DNA of 64,000 bases from Novosphingobium sediminis (GTDB taxonomy: Bacteria; Pseudomonadota; Alphaproteobacteria; Sphingomonadales; Sphingomonadaceae), in contig NZ_BJYR01000012.1 in NCBI RefSeq assembly GCF_007991615.1, forward strand, positions 62,001 to 126,000. Reading direction: 5' to 3'. The notes beneath the pieces were generated by a model, which was given only the letters and a program-made list of their open reading frames with translations, had not been told where the DNA came from and made no database searches. Positions 34,928 through 43,765 of this stretch are shown piece by piece. The position numbers were made by a program, and so were the translations under genes. Each line of letters opens with the position of its first letter. Within the stretch, counting starts at the first letter, position 1.

Positions 34928-35602
34928 TTACTCGAAGCCGACGAAGGTCGCTGCTTCCGCCACTGACTTGCGTTCCGAAACCACTGCGTTCGCCGGGAAG
35001 CTCTCGTCCGGCCAGCCCAGCGCGATGCTCTTCATGATGACCTGATCGTCAGCGATCCCGGCATGTTCGCGCACCACCGGGCTCTGCATGATGCCCTGGC
35101 TGTTGATGACGGTGCCGAGCCCGCGCGACCATGCCGCGTTGACCAGCGCATTGACCACGCCGCCGCAATCGAACGGGGTATCGTCGCTGCCTTCCAGAAC
35201 CTTGTCATAGGTCACGATCACGCAGACCGGCGCGTCGAACTGGCGGAAACCGCGCAGCACCCAGTCCTGCCGCATCGCCGCATCATCGCGCGCGATGCCC
35301 ATCGCCGAAAACAGCTGCTTGGCCACGCCGATCTGCCGTTCGCGGTGCACGCCCGCAAAGGGCTGGCCTTTGCGGAACTCGCGCGAATCCGGCTCGCCGG
35401 CCAGAATGCGCTCGGTGTTGCCCTGCCGGATGCGCTGCAGCGGCTCGCCGGTAATCACGTAGAAATTCCACGGCTGCGTGTTCATCGAAGTCGGCGCACG
35501 CATCGCGATGGCCAGGATTTCCTCGATCAGCTTCTGCGGCACCGGGTCGGGCTTGTAGCCCCGGATGCTGCGCCGTCCGAGCATGACCTCATCGTATTCC
35601 AT
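34928..35602 (-). CDS. Nitroreductase
   Basis: 224-residue FMN-dependent nitroreductase: MLGRRSIRGYKPDPV, AMRAPTSMNTQPWNFYVITG, and the C-terminal IALGWPDESFPANAV. ATG 35602 is preceded by GGGAGACAG; the frame continues upstream to 35851 on the same strand but without recognisable protein and across the lysS promoter. Longer than the family minimum only slightly. Substrate unknown. Divergent from lysS. Confidence 0.88.
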   Translation of the reverse strand: MEYDEVMLGRRSIRGYKPDPVPQKLIEEILAIAMRAPTSMNTQPWNFYVITGEPLQRIRQGNTERILAGEPDSREFRKGQPFAGVHRERQIGVAKQLFSAMGIARDDAAMRQDWVLRGFRQFDAPVCVIVTYDKVLEGSDDTPFDCGGVVNALVNAAWSRGLGTVINSQGIMQSPVVREHAGIADDQVIMKSIALGWPDESFPANAVVSERKSVAEAATFVGFE

Positions 35603-35720
35603 ACTGTCTCCCAAATCGTCTTTGGCTATTCGGTAGCGACCCGGCGGCCCGCCGCACAAGCTTTTCCTTGCGCTGCTTTCCCTTGCGCTTTGGGAGGCCA
35701 TCCGCAAAAGGGACGGCGCT

Positions 35721-37367
35721 ATGGAAAACGCTGAAACCGCCGCGCCGCAGGATATCTTCACCGCCAGCCAGACCTCCAAGGCCTGGCCGTTCGAGGAAGC
35801 GCGCAAGCTGGTCAAACGCTTTCCCGGCGGCAAGCGCGATGCGGACGGCAATCTCGTCCCCGTGCTGTTCGAAACTGGCTACGGCCCCTCGGGCCTGCCG
35901 CATATCGGCACGTTTCAGGAAGTGCTGCGCACCACGCTCGTCCGCCGCGCCTATGAAACCCTCACAGGCGGCCATCCCACACGCCTCGTCGCCTTCTCGG
36001 ATGACATGGACGGGTTGCGCAAGGTGCCGGACAACGTGCCCAACAAGCAGGTGCTTGCCGAAAAGCTTGGCCATCCGCTGACCCGCATTCCCGATCCCTT
36101 CGGCACGCATGAAAGCTTCGCGCACCACAACAACGCGATGCTGTGCGATTTCCTCGACCGCTTCGGTTTCGAGTACGAATTTGTGTCCGCGAGCGACCGC
36201 TACAACTCCGGCGCCTTCGATGAAGCGCTGAAGAACGTGCTGCGTAAGTATGATGCGATCTTGGACATCATGCTCCCAACCCTGCGCGAAGAACGCCGCC
36301 GCACCTATTCGCCGGTCCTCCCGATCAGCGAGAAGAACGGCGAAGTGCTGCAAGTGCCGGTCGAAGTCGTTGATGCCGAGGCCGGCCTCGTGCGCTTCGA
36401 GGATCAGGGCGAAATGGTCGTGCAGTCGATCCTCGGCGGCAAGTCCAAGCTGCAGTGGAAGGTCGATTGGGCAATGCGCTGGTGCGCGCTCGGGGTCGAT
36501 TACGAGATGTGCGGCAAGGACCTGACCGACAGCGTCACCCAGTCCGCCCGCATCACGCAGGTCCTCGGCGGCAAGCGCCCGGAAGGGCTGATCTACGAAC
36601 TGTTCCTCGATGAGAACGGCGAGAAGATTTCGAAGTCCAAGGGCAACGGCCTGACCATCGAGCAGTGGCTGGAATACGGCAGCGAGGAAAGCCTCGGCTT
36701 CTACCTGTTCCGCGAGCCCAAGAGCGCCAAGTCGCTCCACGCCGGGATCATTCCCCGCGCGGTCGATGAATACTGGCAGTTCCGCGAAAAACTGCCCAGC
36801 CAGCCGATCGAACAGCAGCTCGGCAATCCGGTCTGGCACCTCCTGCGCGCCAACGGCGATCAGGGCGGGGCAGGGGACACGCTGCCCGTCACGTACGGCC
36901 TCCTGCTCAACCTCGTCGGCGTGCTCGGCGCGCAGGCAACGCGGGCGCAGGTCTGGTCGTACCTTGGCAACTATGTCGAAAACGCCGATCCCGCCGCGCA
37001 CCCGGCCTTGGACACGCTCGTCACCTCGGCGCTCGCCTACAACCGCGATTTCGTCGCTCCGACGCTGAAGCGCCGCAAGCCCGAACGCAACGAAGCCGCC
37101 GCGCTCGCCGCGCTCGATGCCGAACTCGCCGCTACGGACGACAGCGCCACCGCCGAGGATCTCCAGACCCTCGTCTACGAGATCGGCAAGGATCCGCACT
37201 ACGGCATCGGTGCGCTGCGCGATTGGTTCAAGGCGCTCTACGAAACCTTGCTGGGCTCCAGCCAGGGCCCGCGCATGGGCAGCTTCATTGCGCTCTACGG
37301 CATCGAGGGGACGCGCCGCCTGATCGCGGAGGCGTTGAACGGCGTGGAATTGCCAGCAGACGATTGA
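35721..37367 (+). CDS. lysS: Lysyl-tRNA synthetase, class I
   Basis: 548-residue aminoacyl-tRNA synthetase of the archaeal-type class I family, used instead of class II LysRS in many alphaproteobacteria. The HIGH-like motif is in GPSGLPHIGTFQEVLR and the KMSKS-like motif is KISKSKGNGL. FSDDMDGLRKVPDN and YEMCGKDLTDS are further class I LysRS blocks. ATG 35721 lies 118 bases from the divergent nitroreductase. Probable terminator at 37376-37417. Confidence 0.95.
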   Translation: MENAETAAPQDIFTASQTSKAWPFEEARKLVKRFPGGKRDADGNLVPVLFETGYGPSGLPHIGTFQEVLRTTLVRRAYETLTGGHPTRLVAFSDDMDGLRKVPDNVPNKQVLAEKLGHPLTRIPDPFGTHESFAHHNNAMLCDFLDRFGFEYEFVSASDRYNSGAFDEALKNVLRKYDAILDIMLPTLREERRRTYSPVLPISEKNGEVLQVPVEVVDAEAGLVRFEDQGEMVVQSILGGKSKLQWKVDWAMRWCALGVDYEMCGKDLTDSVTQSARITQVLGGKRPEGLIYELFLDENGEKISKSKGNGLTIEQWLEYGSEESLGFYLFREPKSAKSLHAGIIPRAVDEYWQFREKLPSQPIEQQLGNPVWHLLRANGDQGGAGDTLPVTYGLLLNLVGVLGAQATRAQVWSYLGNYVENADPAAHPALDTLVTSALAYNRDFVAPTLKRRKPERNEAAALAALDAELAATDDSATAEDLQTLVYEIGKDPHYGIGALRDWFKALYETLLGSSQGPRMGSFIALYGIEGTRRLIAEALNGVELPADD

Positions 37368-37375
37368 TTTCGCGG

Positions 37376-37417
37376 TCGAGCAAAGGCCGGGGGCGGCCGC
37401 TCGAGTCAGCGTTTTTT
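37376..37417 (+). terminator. Probable terminator of lysS
   Basis: TCGAGC (37376-37381) pairs with GCTCGA (37399-37404) around a GGCC-rich inner stem; a run of six T follows at 37412-37417. The stop of lysS is 9 bases upstream. The layout fits Rho-independent termination, although the T-run starts 7 bases after the stem. Confidence 0.55.
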
Positions 37418-37433
37418 GGGGGGGACACCTTTG

Positions 37434-38297
37434 ATGAAGTATCTTGCGATTCTCGCATTGCTGGCGAGCGCGCCAGCGTCAGCGCAAACGGCGGCTCCTG
37501 AGGCGCCCGCCAGCACAGCTCCCGCAGGGCCGACCGCCATCGTTTTCTCCGAAAAGGGGGCGAACGGGATGAGCGATCTGCCGATGGGCGTTCACCGCAT
37601 CCCTGACAGCAATGTCGTCGTCTCGGGCTATCAGGGCGGTGGCGGCATTGGCATGCTGTTCGGCGTGGTCGGCCTGCTGGTGCAGAGTTCGGTCAATGCC
37701 GAGGCCGGCACGACCAAGGTCCGCAATGTCGAGGATGACCTGCGTTTCGACGTCCGGGCCAAGGCGATCGACATGACCAATACGATCCTGGCGGGTGACG
37801 AGTTCAAGAACGCCTTCACCTTCACGCCCCAGCCGGGCGGTAGCACGATGACGGTTACGCCCTATGTCGTCCTCACGTTCGTCAAGAAGACCGAGGATGT
37901 CCGCCCTTACATCGTGCTCAAGACCAAGGTCGCGACTGCTGGCGATTCCGGCAAGACGATCAAGTATTTCTGCTGCGAAGGAAAGGCGCTGCCACTGGCG
38001 AGCCTGACCGCAAACGATGGCGCCGCCCTCAAGGAACTGCTCACGTCCGAACTCGATACCGCAGTCAACGTGATGCTGCTCGACCGCTCGCAGCCCTTCC
38101 CGCGCAACGACGAAGCCAAGATCGCCACCAACGGCATGCTGCCCTTCGTCGGCAAGCCCCTGAAGTGGCGGGGCTTCGATCTGGGGCGCTACAAGGACTA
38201 CAATCTGGTCGAATTCCGCGGCGGGATGATCGTGTTTTCGGGCGTCAACATTGTCGAACCGGGCGCACTGGAAATCACGCCGGTGGTCAAGAAATGA
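37434..38297 (+). CDS. Secreted hypothetical protein
   Basis: 287 residues with a cleavable signal peptide (MKYLAILALLASAPASAQ). The mature protein has a Pro/Ala-rich start, a Gly-rich hydrophobic stretch (SGYQGGGGIGMLFGVVGLLV) that might insert in a membrane, and a beta-rich remainder. A CC pair (KYFCCEGK) is present. ATG 37434 follows a G-rich ribosome site (GGGGGGGAC). I recognise no family. It stands alone between lysS and a converging dioxygenase gene. Confidence 0.62.
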   Translation: MKYLAILALLASAPASAQTAAPEAPASTAPAGPTAIVFSEKGANGMSDLPMGVHRIPDSNVVVSGYQGGGGIGMLFGVVGLLVQSSVNAEAGTTKVRNVEDDLRFDVRAKAIDMTNTILAGDEFKNAFTFTPQPGGSTMTVTPYVVLTFVKKTEDVRPYIVLKTKVATAGDSGKTIKYFCCEGKALPLASLTANDGAALKELLTSELDTAVNVMLLDRSQPFPRNDEAKIATNGMLPFVGKPLKWRGFDLGRYKDYNLVEFRGGMIVFSGVNIVEPGALEITPVVKK

Positions 38298-38316
38298 CAG
38301 CGGGTACCGCGCCCGC

Positions 38317-38994
38317 CTAATACCACGGCCGGGCGCGGTACCACTTCGTCACGATATACTTCACCCCCTGCTCCACCGGCCGGCCGGCGTGAAGGGTCAG
38401 CGGGTTGGGCTTCCCGTCGCGCGCCATGTTGTTCCACACCAGCAGCGCGCCCTTCTGGGGGGGGACCGAGATCGGCACCTTGGGAAATTCGGTGGCGCCG
38501 CCTGCCTCCACCGCCGAGAGGTAGCCCATCGCCGTCCACGTCCGCTGCCCGCCGCGCCCCTCCTCGGTCGGCCAGTAGCTTGCCGAAGTATCGAAGTAAT
38601 CGAAGTGCGCGCGAAACTGCTGGCCGGGTTCATAGCGCTGGCCCTGGATCACTTCGCCGTGCGCGTGCTCGATGCCGAGCAGGTCGTCGATTCGCCGCTC
38701 CAGCATCCGGATGAACGGATCGTCCGGATCGACGTCGCCGCTATAGCTCGTCCGTCCGCTGTCGGCATTGTTGTGATATGTCGGTGAGGGCCGTGCCACC
38801 GCATCGACCATGCCGATCAGCCGCGCGCATTCTTCGGCGGTGAAGAAGTCAGCGACGCCATAAATCTCGATCGCATCGACCGGCAGGCGGTAGACACTGG
38901 GATCGGCATCGAGCCTCGCGCGCACCCGTTCGCCCACTCTGGCGTGTGCGGGAGCGTCCTTCGCATCGGGTCGGGAGCGGCGAAATCCGATCAT
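38317..38994 (-). CDS. Prolyl 4-hydroxylase-like 2OG-Fe(II) dioxygenase
   Basis: 225-residue member of the P4H family of iron/2-oxoglutarate dioxygenases. The iron ligands are H130 and D132 (AHFDYFD) and H202 (LTLHAGRPV); K212 (GVKYIVTKWYR) binds 2-oxoglutarate. The N-terminal GRTSYSGDVDPDD block matches the substrate-lid region. Bacterial relatives hydroxylate proline in peptides or proteins such as EF-Tu; the target here is unknown. Complete and likely active. Confidence 0.9.
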   Translation of the reverse strand: MIGFRRSRPDAKDAPAHARVGERVRARLDADPSVYRLPVDAIEIYGVADFFTAEECARLIGMVDAVARPSPTYHNNADSGRTSYSGDVDPDDPFIRMLERRIDDLLGIEHAHGEVIQGQRYEPGQQFRAHFDYFDTSASYWPTEEGRGGQRTWTAMGYLSAVEAGGATEFPKVPISVPPQKGALLVWNNMARDGKPNPLTLHAGRPVEQGVKYIVTKWYRARPWY

Positions 38995-39380
38995 GGAGCG
39001 GTCATGCCGCAGGCGGGGCGCTCTGCCAAGTGGCAGGTGGCAGGGCCCGGTCCTTGTTATGTATCAGCATCCTGTCGTCATTGAGTTATGGAGAATAACT
39101 AAAGTTAAAACCGATTCGGACTATATTTCTTAACGGCAGGCTTACCAATATTGCGCAACATGGTTACATATATCGCAGGATCGAGACTTCATCGATCATT
39201 AGAATCCCCAAGGGTCGCGCAACGACAAGAACTGACCGTTGAAACCAGTCAGGGCCAGATTTCCGGATACCCAGCGGCGGGGCGAAGGAGGTTGGCGGCG
39301 AACGTATCCTTGGAAAGCGAGGAGTTGGCTTTGGACGGTCATGTCGATTTGGATGCGGAAACTCTCCGCATCGCAAACTG
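38995..39380. other. Non-coding gap with AT-rich centre
   Basis: 386 bases without a confident gene. Bases about 39050-39200 are clearly AT-richer than the surroundings and probably hold promoters for the divergent flanks. An inverted repeat, AGTTAT-N5-ATAACT, lies at 39084-39100. The right-hand 80 bases read LDGHVDLDAETLRIAN in another frame and may be the lost N-terminus of the next gene (see findings). Confidence 0.5.
39084..39100. promoter_or_regulatory. Inverted repeat AGTTAT-N5-ATAACT
   Basis: Six-base perfect arms around GGAGA, inside the AT-rich gap between the dioxygenase gene (minus strand) and the winged-helix regulator (plus strand). A divergent operator is plausible. Inference from position and symmetry only. 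Confidence 0.35.
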
Positions 39381-39692
39381 TTGTATGAAGCGCGCCGCCG
39401 CCGCGATACGGCGAGCCCGATCAAGGGCCTCTTCGGAGAGCCGGGCTGGGATATCCTTCTCGACCTGTTCATTGCCCGCAAGACCCGCACGGCGTTGCAG
39501 GTATCCAGCGTCTGCGCCGGTGCAGGCCTGCCTTCCACCACCGTGCTGCGCTGGATTGCGCGGCTTGAGCGCGAAGGGCTGATTGTGCGCGTGGCGGATC
39601 AGGAAGATGCCCGCCGCCGCTACGTAAGCTTGACGGCGAAGGGCTTGCGGCTGACGACATCCTTGCTTGATGCCATCGGTTCAATCGGTTGA
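39381..39692 (+). CDS. MarR-like winged-helix protein, possibly N-truncated
   Basis: 103 residues from a TTG start, with no clear ribosome site. The chain begins YEARRRRDT and continues GLFGEPGWDILLDLFIARK, a winged helix (VSSVCAGAGLPSTTVLRWIA, LEREGLIVRVADQEDARRRY) and LTAKGLRL. Sphingomonad regulators of this type usually carry an extra acidic N-terminal helix, and a matching sequence (VDLDAETLRIAN) ends just before this ORF in a different frame. So either the gene starts here or a one-base deletion has split it. Regulatory role likely; targets unknown. Confidence 0.7.
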   Translation: MYEARRRRDTASPIKGLFGEPGWDILLDLFIARKTRTALQVSSVCAGAGLPSTTVLRWIARLEREGLIVRVADQEDARRRYVSLTAKGLRLTTSLLDAIGSIG

Positions 39693-39715
39693 ACCTATCG
39701 CGCGGTGCCCTCGTT

Positions 39716-41146
39716 TCAGGGCAGGCGGGCCAATAGATCACGGGCGAACGCGGACAGCGTATCGTCGCGCGCGCCCATGATGAGGATCCTGTCTCCGGGC
39801 AAGGCAAGCTCAGCGATCCGCGCGCCGCAATCGGCGCGCGCCGGGATATGCTCGGCCATGCCGCCGTGCTCACGGATCAGTTCGACGATGCGCTCGCTGC
39901 CCACCGAACGATCGACCGTTCCGCCAAAGTAGACCGGGTCGCACAGGATCGTGCGATCATCGCCATTGAGGCGCGTGGCCAGCACTTCGGCGAGTTCGCC
40001 GCCCATCTGCCGCAGCGGACCATAGCCGTGCGGCTGGAAGAACGCGATCACGCGGCCTGGATGCGCCTTCAGCGTCGCGAGGGTTGCCGCGACCTTCTCC
40101 GGATTGTGGCCGAAGTCGTCGATCACCGTCACCCCGCCAGGGCTGGTTCCTACCACATCGAAGCGCCGGGCAAGCCCCGCGTAATCGCCGAGCGCCCGCA
40201 CCGCATCGGCCAGCGGTACTTCCGCGGCATGGGCGGCGGCAAGCGCTGCCAGTGCGTTGGAGAGATTGTGCCGCCCCGGCACCTTCAACTCCAGCACATG
40301 GCGCTCGCCGGTTCGGCGCAGTTCGACCGTGGCGGTAATCCCCAGCGGCGATTCGTCCACGCTGCCGTCCACCACGCCGATGTCCGCGCGGCTCGGCCCT
40401 ATGCCGAAAGTGAGCGCACCGCCTAACGCGCGGCTGGTCAGTGCGGCGCTCTCCGCGTCATCGAGATTGACCACCGCCGTTCCCGCCCGCGCGATAAAAT
40501 CGCCGAACAGGCTGCGCAGTTCCTCGAGGCTCTTGTGATCGAGGCTCACGTTGTTGAGCACCGCGATGCCGGGCCGATAGGCCGCGATCGAACCGTCGCT
40601 TTCGTCGACTTCGGATACGAACGGAGCATCCACGCCGCCGACCCGCGCGCTGGCAAAGGGCGCGTCAGGCCCCGCGAAGTTCTTCATCACCGCGCCGTTC
40701 ATGATCGTCGGATCGCGCCCGCAGGCGGTGAGGATCCACCCGAGCATCCCCGTCACGGTCGATTTGCCGCTGGTTCCGCCCACGGCGATGCCCAGCGGTG
40801 CGGCGTTGAACAGCGTGGAAAGCAGTTCCGCCCGGCGCATCCTGCGGCAGCCCAGTTCGGCGGCACGCACCATTTCGGGCACCGTGTCCTCCACCGCCGC
40901 CGAAGCGACAAGAATCTGCTCGGCCGAGGTAATTCCGCTGCCATCCTGCGGGTGCAGTTCAAACCCCAGGCTTTCCAGCCAGGCAAACTTTTCCGGCGTG
41001 CGCCCCTGATCGCGGCTGCGGTCCGATCCGGCAATGCGCGCGCCCTTGCCCTTGAGGATCAGGGCCAGCGGCAGCATCCCCGATCCGCCGATGCCGCAGA
41101 AGAACCAGGGATGTGCGGTGAGGTCTGCCATGCCGTCCGTGCTCAT
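39716..41146 (-). CDS. Mur ligase family protein (MurC/Mpl-like)
   Basis: 476-residue ATP-dependent amino-acid or peptide ligase. The N-terminal Rossmann part has FCGIGGSGMLPLALIL; the P-loop is GGTSGKSTVTGM (Ser in place of the usual Asn); then SEVDESDGS, NNVSLDHKSLEEL and a C-terminal ligase domain with VIDDFGHNPEKVAATL. No other cell-wall synthesis gene is adjacent, but an LD-carboxypeptidase is divergent, 53 bases away. That pairing fits a murein-peptide recycling ligase (Mpl role) better than biosynthetic MurC, though sequence alone does not settle it. ATG 41146 preferred; ATG 41131 possible. Confidence 0.82.
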   Translation of the reverse strand: MSTDGMADLTAHPWFFCGIGGSGMLPLALILKGKGARIAGSDRSRDQGRTPEKFAWLESLGFELHPQDGSGITSAEQILVASAAVEDTVPEMVRAAELGCRRMRRAELLSTLFNAAPLGIAVGGTSGKSTVTGMLGWILTACGRDPTIMNGAVMKNFAGPDAPFASARVGGVDAPFVSEVDESDGSIAAYRPGIAVLNNVSLDHKSLEELRSLFGDFIARAGTAVVNLDDAESAALTSRALGGALTFGIGPSRADIGVVDGSVDESPLGITATVELRRTGERHVLELKVPGRHNLSNALAALAAAHAAEVPLADAVRALGDYAGLARRFDVVGTSPGGVTVIDDFGHNPEKVAATLATLKAHPGRVIAFFQPHGYGPLRQMGGELAEVLATRLNGDDRTILCDPVYFGGTVDRSVGSERIVELIREHGGMAEHIPARADCGARIAELALPGDRILIMGARDDTLSAFARDLLARLP

Positions 41147-41199
41147 GCTGCGTGCGGTATGCGCCCTTGCGGCGCAGCGCAACCGGGTTAGGAAGGCTC

Positions 41200-42024
41200 A
41201 TGCCCCGTATCGCCATCTGCGCGCCCGCTCGCCCGATCACGCCTGCCGATGCGGCGGCAGTCACGGCGCTCGCCGCGCAAGTGCCGGGCATCGAACTGGT
41301 GTTTCACCCGCAGTGCTTTCTGGAAGAAGGTCATTTCGCCGGCCCCGACGCCCAGCGTCTGGCCGCGCTGACCGAGTGCGCGAATGATCCGGCCTGCGAT
41401 GCGGTCTGGTTTGCGCGCGGCGGCTATGGCTCCAACCGCATTGCAGAGGCCGCCATCGCCCGGTTCGACGAGGCAGCGCGCAGCAAGGTTTTCCTCGGCT
41501 ATTCCGATACCGGCTACCTTCTCGCCGCGCTCTATCGCGCCGGGATCGGCCGTCCCGTCCATGCCCCCATGCCCGGCGATATCCGCCGCGAAGGTGGTGT
41601 TGCGGCGGTGCTGCGCACGCTGCGCTGGCTCACAGGAGACCGCTCCGGAGAGGAGAGCGCGCAAGACGGACGCCCCCGCGCCGCCTTCAATCTCACCACG
41701 CTGGCAATGCTCTGCGGCACGCCCCTGATGCCCGATCTCGCCGGCCATGTCGTGATGGTAGAGGAAGTTTCCGAGCACCTCTACGCGGTCGACAGGCTGT
41801 TCTTTCACCTCACTGCGCACCTGCGCGGCGCGGCAGGCCTGCGCCTTGGCCGGGTGGGTGACGTCCCCGAAAACGATGTCGACTTCGGTGCGGACGAGGA
41901 AGCCATCGCCCGCGATTGGTGCGCCCGCGCGGGCATTCCATACCTTGGCCGCGCCGATATCGGGCACGATGTTGATAACAAGATTGTCGCATTCGGGCTT
42001 GAGGGACCCCCCGCGAATCACTAG
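41200..42024 (+). CDS. LD-carboxypeptidase (peptidase S66 family)
   Basis: 274-residue serine peptidase of the LdcA family, which trims the terminal D-Ala from cytoplasmic tetrapeptides during murein recycling. The start PRIAICAPARPITP is typical; WFARGGYGSNRI and the nucleophile motif GYSDTGYLLAALY follow; the catalytic Glu and His are expected in the VEEVSEHLY and GRADIGHDVDNK regions. ATG 41200 has an ideal AGGAAGG site. It is divergent from the Mur ligase gene, supporting a recycling theme. Confidence 0.87.
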   Translation: MPRIAICAPARPITPADAAAVTALAAQVPGIELVFHPQCFLEEGHFAGPDAQRLAALTECANDPACDAVWFARGGYGSNRIAEAAIARFDEAARSKVFLGYSDTGYLLAALYRAGIGRPVHAPMPGDIRREGGVAAVLRTLRWLTGDRSGEESAQDGRPRAAFNLTTLAMLCGTPLMPDLAGHVVMVEEVSEHLYAVDRLFFHLTAHLRGAAGLRLGRVGDVPENDVDFGADEEAIARDWCARAGIPYLGRADIGHDVDNKIVAFGLEGPPANH

Positions 42025-42053
42025 GCGCGCTCCTTCACAGCAGGAGTGTGTTG

Positions 42054-42989
42054 ATGCGGGCATTCGTTTTTCCGGGGCAGGGCAGCCAGAAGCTGGGCAT
42101 GGGCGCAGAACTCGCCGCCACCAGTGCTGCCGCGCGCGAGGTATTCGAGGAAGTCGATGACGCGCTGGGCCAGAAGCTCTTCGCGTTGATGACCGAAGGA
42201 CCGGAAAACGAACTGACGCTCACCGCCAATGCCCAGCCTGCGATCATGGCCAACGCCATCGCCGTGCTGCGCGTGCTGGAAAAGGAATGCGGCCTCGTGC
42301 TGGCCGACAAAGCCCAGTTCGTCGCGGGCCACAGCCTCGGCGAATATACCGCGCTTTGCGCTGCGGGCGCGTTCAGCCTTGCCGACACCGCGCGCCTGCT
42401 GCGCCTGCGCGGCTCCGCGATGCAGGCCGCCGTGCCGGTCGGCGTCGGCGCAATGTGCGCGCTGCTTGGCGCCGATATCGAAAAGGCCACCGCGCTCGCT
42501 GCCGCTGCTGCGGAAGGTGAAGTCTGCACCGTCGCCAACGATAACGATCCGGGGCAAGTCGTCCTTTCTGGTCACAAGGCCGCGATCGAGCGCGCCATCG
42601 CGCAAGTGAAGGATCACGGCATCAAGCGCGGCATCGCGCTCCCCGTCTCCGCCCCATTCCACTGCCCGCTGATGCAGCCCGCCGCCGATGCGATGGCCGA
42701 GGCGCTTGAGCGCACGCCCCCGGGGGCGCTGCGCGTCACCCTGATGGCCAACGTCACCGCCGCGCCGGTAACCGATCCCGCCGAAGTCCGCCGCCTCCTC
42801 GTCGAGCAGGTCACGGGCCGCGTGCGCTGGCGCGAAAGCATGATTGCGCTGGGTGCTGCAGGCGTCACGCATTTCGCCGAACTCGGCGGCAAGGTCGTCG
42901 GCCCGATGATCGGCCGCTCCGTGGCAGACGTTGCAGTTGCCAGCGTGGTCGGCATGGCCGATATCGAAGCCTTCGCGAAGGAGCTCTAA
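42054..42989 (+). CDS. fabD: Malonyl CoA-ACP transacylase
   Basis: 311-residue enzyme that transfers malonyl from CoA to ACP. The nucleophile is in VAGHSLGEYTALCAAGAFSL (Ser of GHSLG), the catalytic His in SAPFHCPLM, and the start FVFPGQGSQKLGMG is diagnostic. ATG 42054 follows AGGAG at 7 bases. It is followed after 3 bases by fabG, an operon common to most bacteria. Confidence 0.97.
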   Translation: MRAFVFPGQGSQKLGMGAELAATSAAAREVFEEVDDALGQKLFALMTEGPENELTLTANAQPAIMANAIAVLRVLEKECGLVLADKAQFVAGHSLGEYTALCAAGAFSLADTARLLRLRGSAMQAAVPVGVGAMCALLGADIEKATALAAAAAEGEVCTVANDNDPGQVVLSGHKAAIERAIAQVKDHGIKRGIALPVSAPFHCPLMQPAADAMAEALERTPPGALRVTLMANVTAAPVTDPAEVRRLLVEQVTGRVRWRESMIALGAAGVTHFAELGGKVVGPMIGRSVADVAVASVVGMADIEAFAKEL

Positions 42990-42992
42990 GCC

Positions 42993-43757
42993 ATGGAACA
43001 CCGCCTCTTCGATCTGACCGGCATGACCGCCCTCGTCACCGGCGCTGCCGGCGGGATCGGTTCCGCCATCTCCCATGCCCTCGCCAGGCAGGGCGCGCGC
43101 CTCGCGCTTTCGGGCACCAATCCGGCGAAGCTGCGCGCGTTCCGTGAGGAGCTTAACGACACGTACGGTCACGATCACGTCGAGATCACCTGCGATCTCT
43201 CGAACACCGAGCAGGTCGAGCATCTCGTCCCCGCCGCGATCGACACGCTCGGCAAGATCGATATCCTCGTCAACAACGCCGGCATCACGCGTGACAACCT
43301 CGCGATGCGGATGAAGGACGAGGAATGGGACGCCGTCATCAAGGTCAATCTTGAGGCCGCCTTCCGCCTGATGCGCGCCGCCTCCAAGCCGATGATGAAG
43401 GCGCGCTTTGGCCGCATCATCACGGTGACCAGCGTTGTCGGCGCCACCGGCAATCCGGGGCAGGTCAACTATGCCGCCGCAAAGGCCGGCCTTGTCGGCA
43501 TGTCGAAGAGCCTCGCGCAGGAACTTGCCACGCGCGGCATCACCGTGAACTGCGTCGCCCCCGGCTTCATCCGCACCGCGATGACCGACGTGCTGCCCGA
43601 CGCCCAGAAGGACGCGCTCAACGCGCGTATCCCGATGGGCCGCATGGGCGAGGGCGGGGATATCGGCGCGGCCGTGGCCTATCTCGCCAGCCGCGATGCC
43701 GGCTACGTTACCGGGCAGACGCTGCACGTGAACGGCGGCATGGCGATGCTGTCCTGA
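42993..43757 (+). CDS. fabG: 3-oxoacyl-ACP reductase
   Basis: 254-residue NADPH-dependent short-chain dehydrogenase of fatty-acid elongation. It shows TGAAGGIGSAI (cofactor), NNAGITRDNLAMRMK (typical of FabG), the catalytic Ser in VTSVVGATGNPGQ, YAAAKAGL (YxxxK), and the closing GQTLHVNGGMAM. The ribosome site AAGGAG lies at the end of fabD. Fatty-acid operon member. Confidence 0.97.
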   Translation: MEHRLFDLTGMTALVTGAAGGIGSAISHALARQGARLALSGTNPAKLRAFREELNDTYGHDHVEITCDLSNTEQVEHLVPAAIDTLGKIDILVNNAGITRDNLAMRMKDEEWDAVIKVNLEAAFRLMRAASKPMMKARFGRIITVTSVVGATGNPGQVNYAAAKAGLVGMSKSLAQELATRGITVNCVAPGFIRTAMTDVLPDAQKDALNARIPMGRMGEGGDIGAAVAYLASRDAGYVTGQTLHVNGGMAMLS

Positions 43758-43765
43758 GCAGGCCC

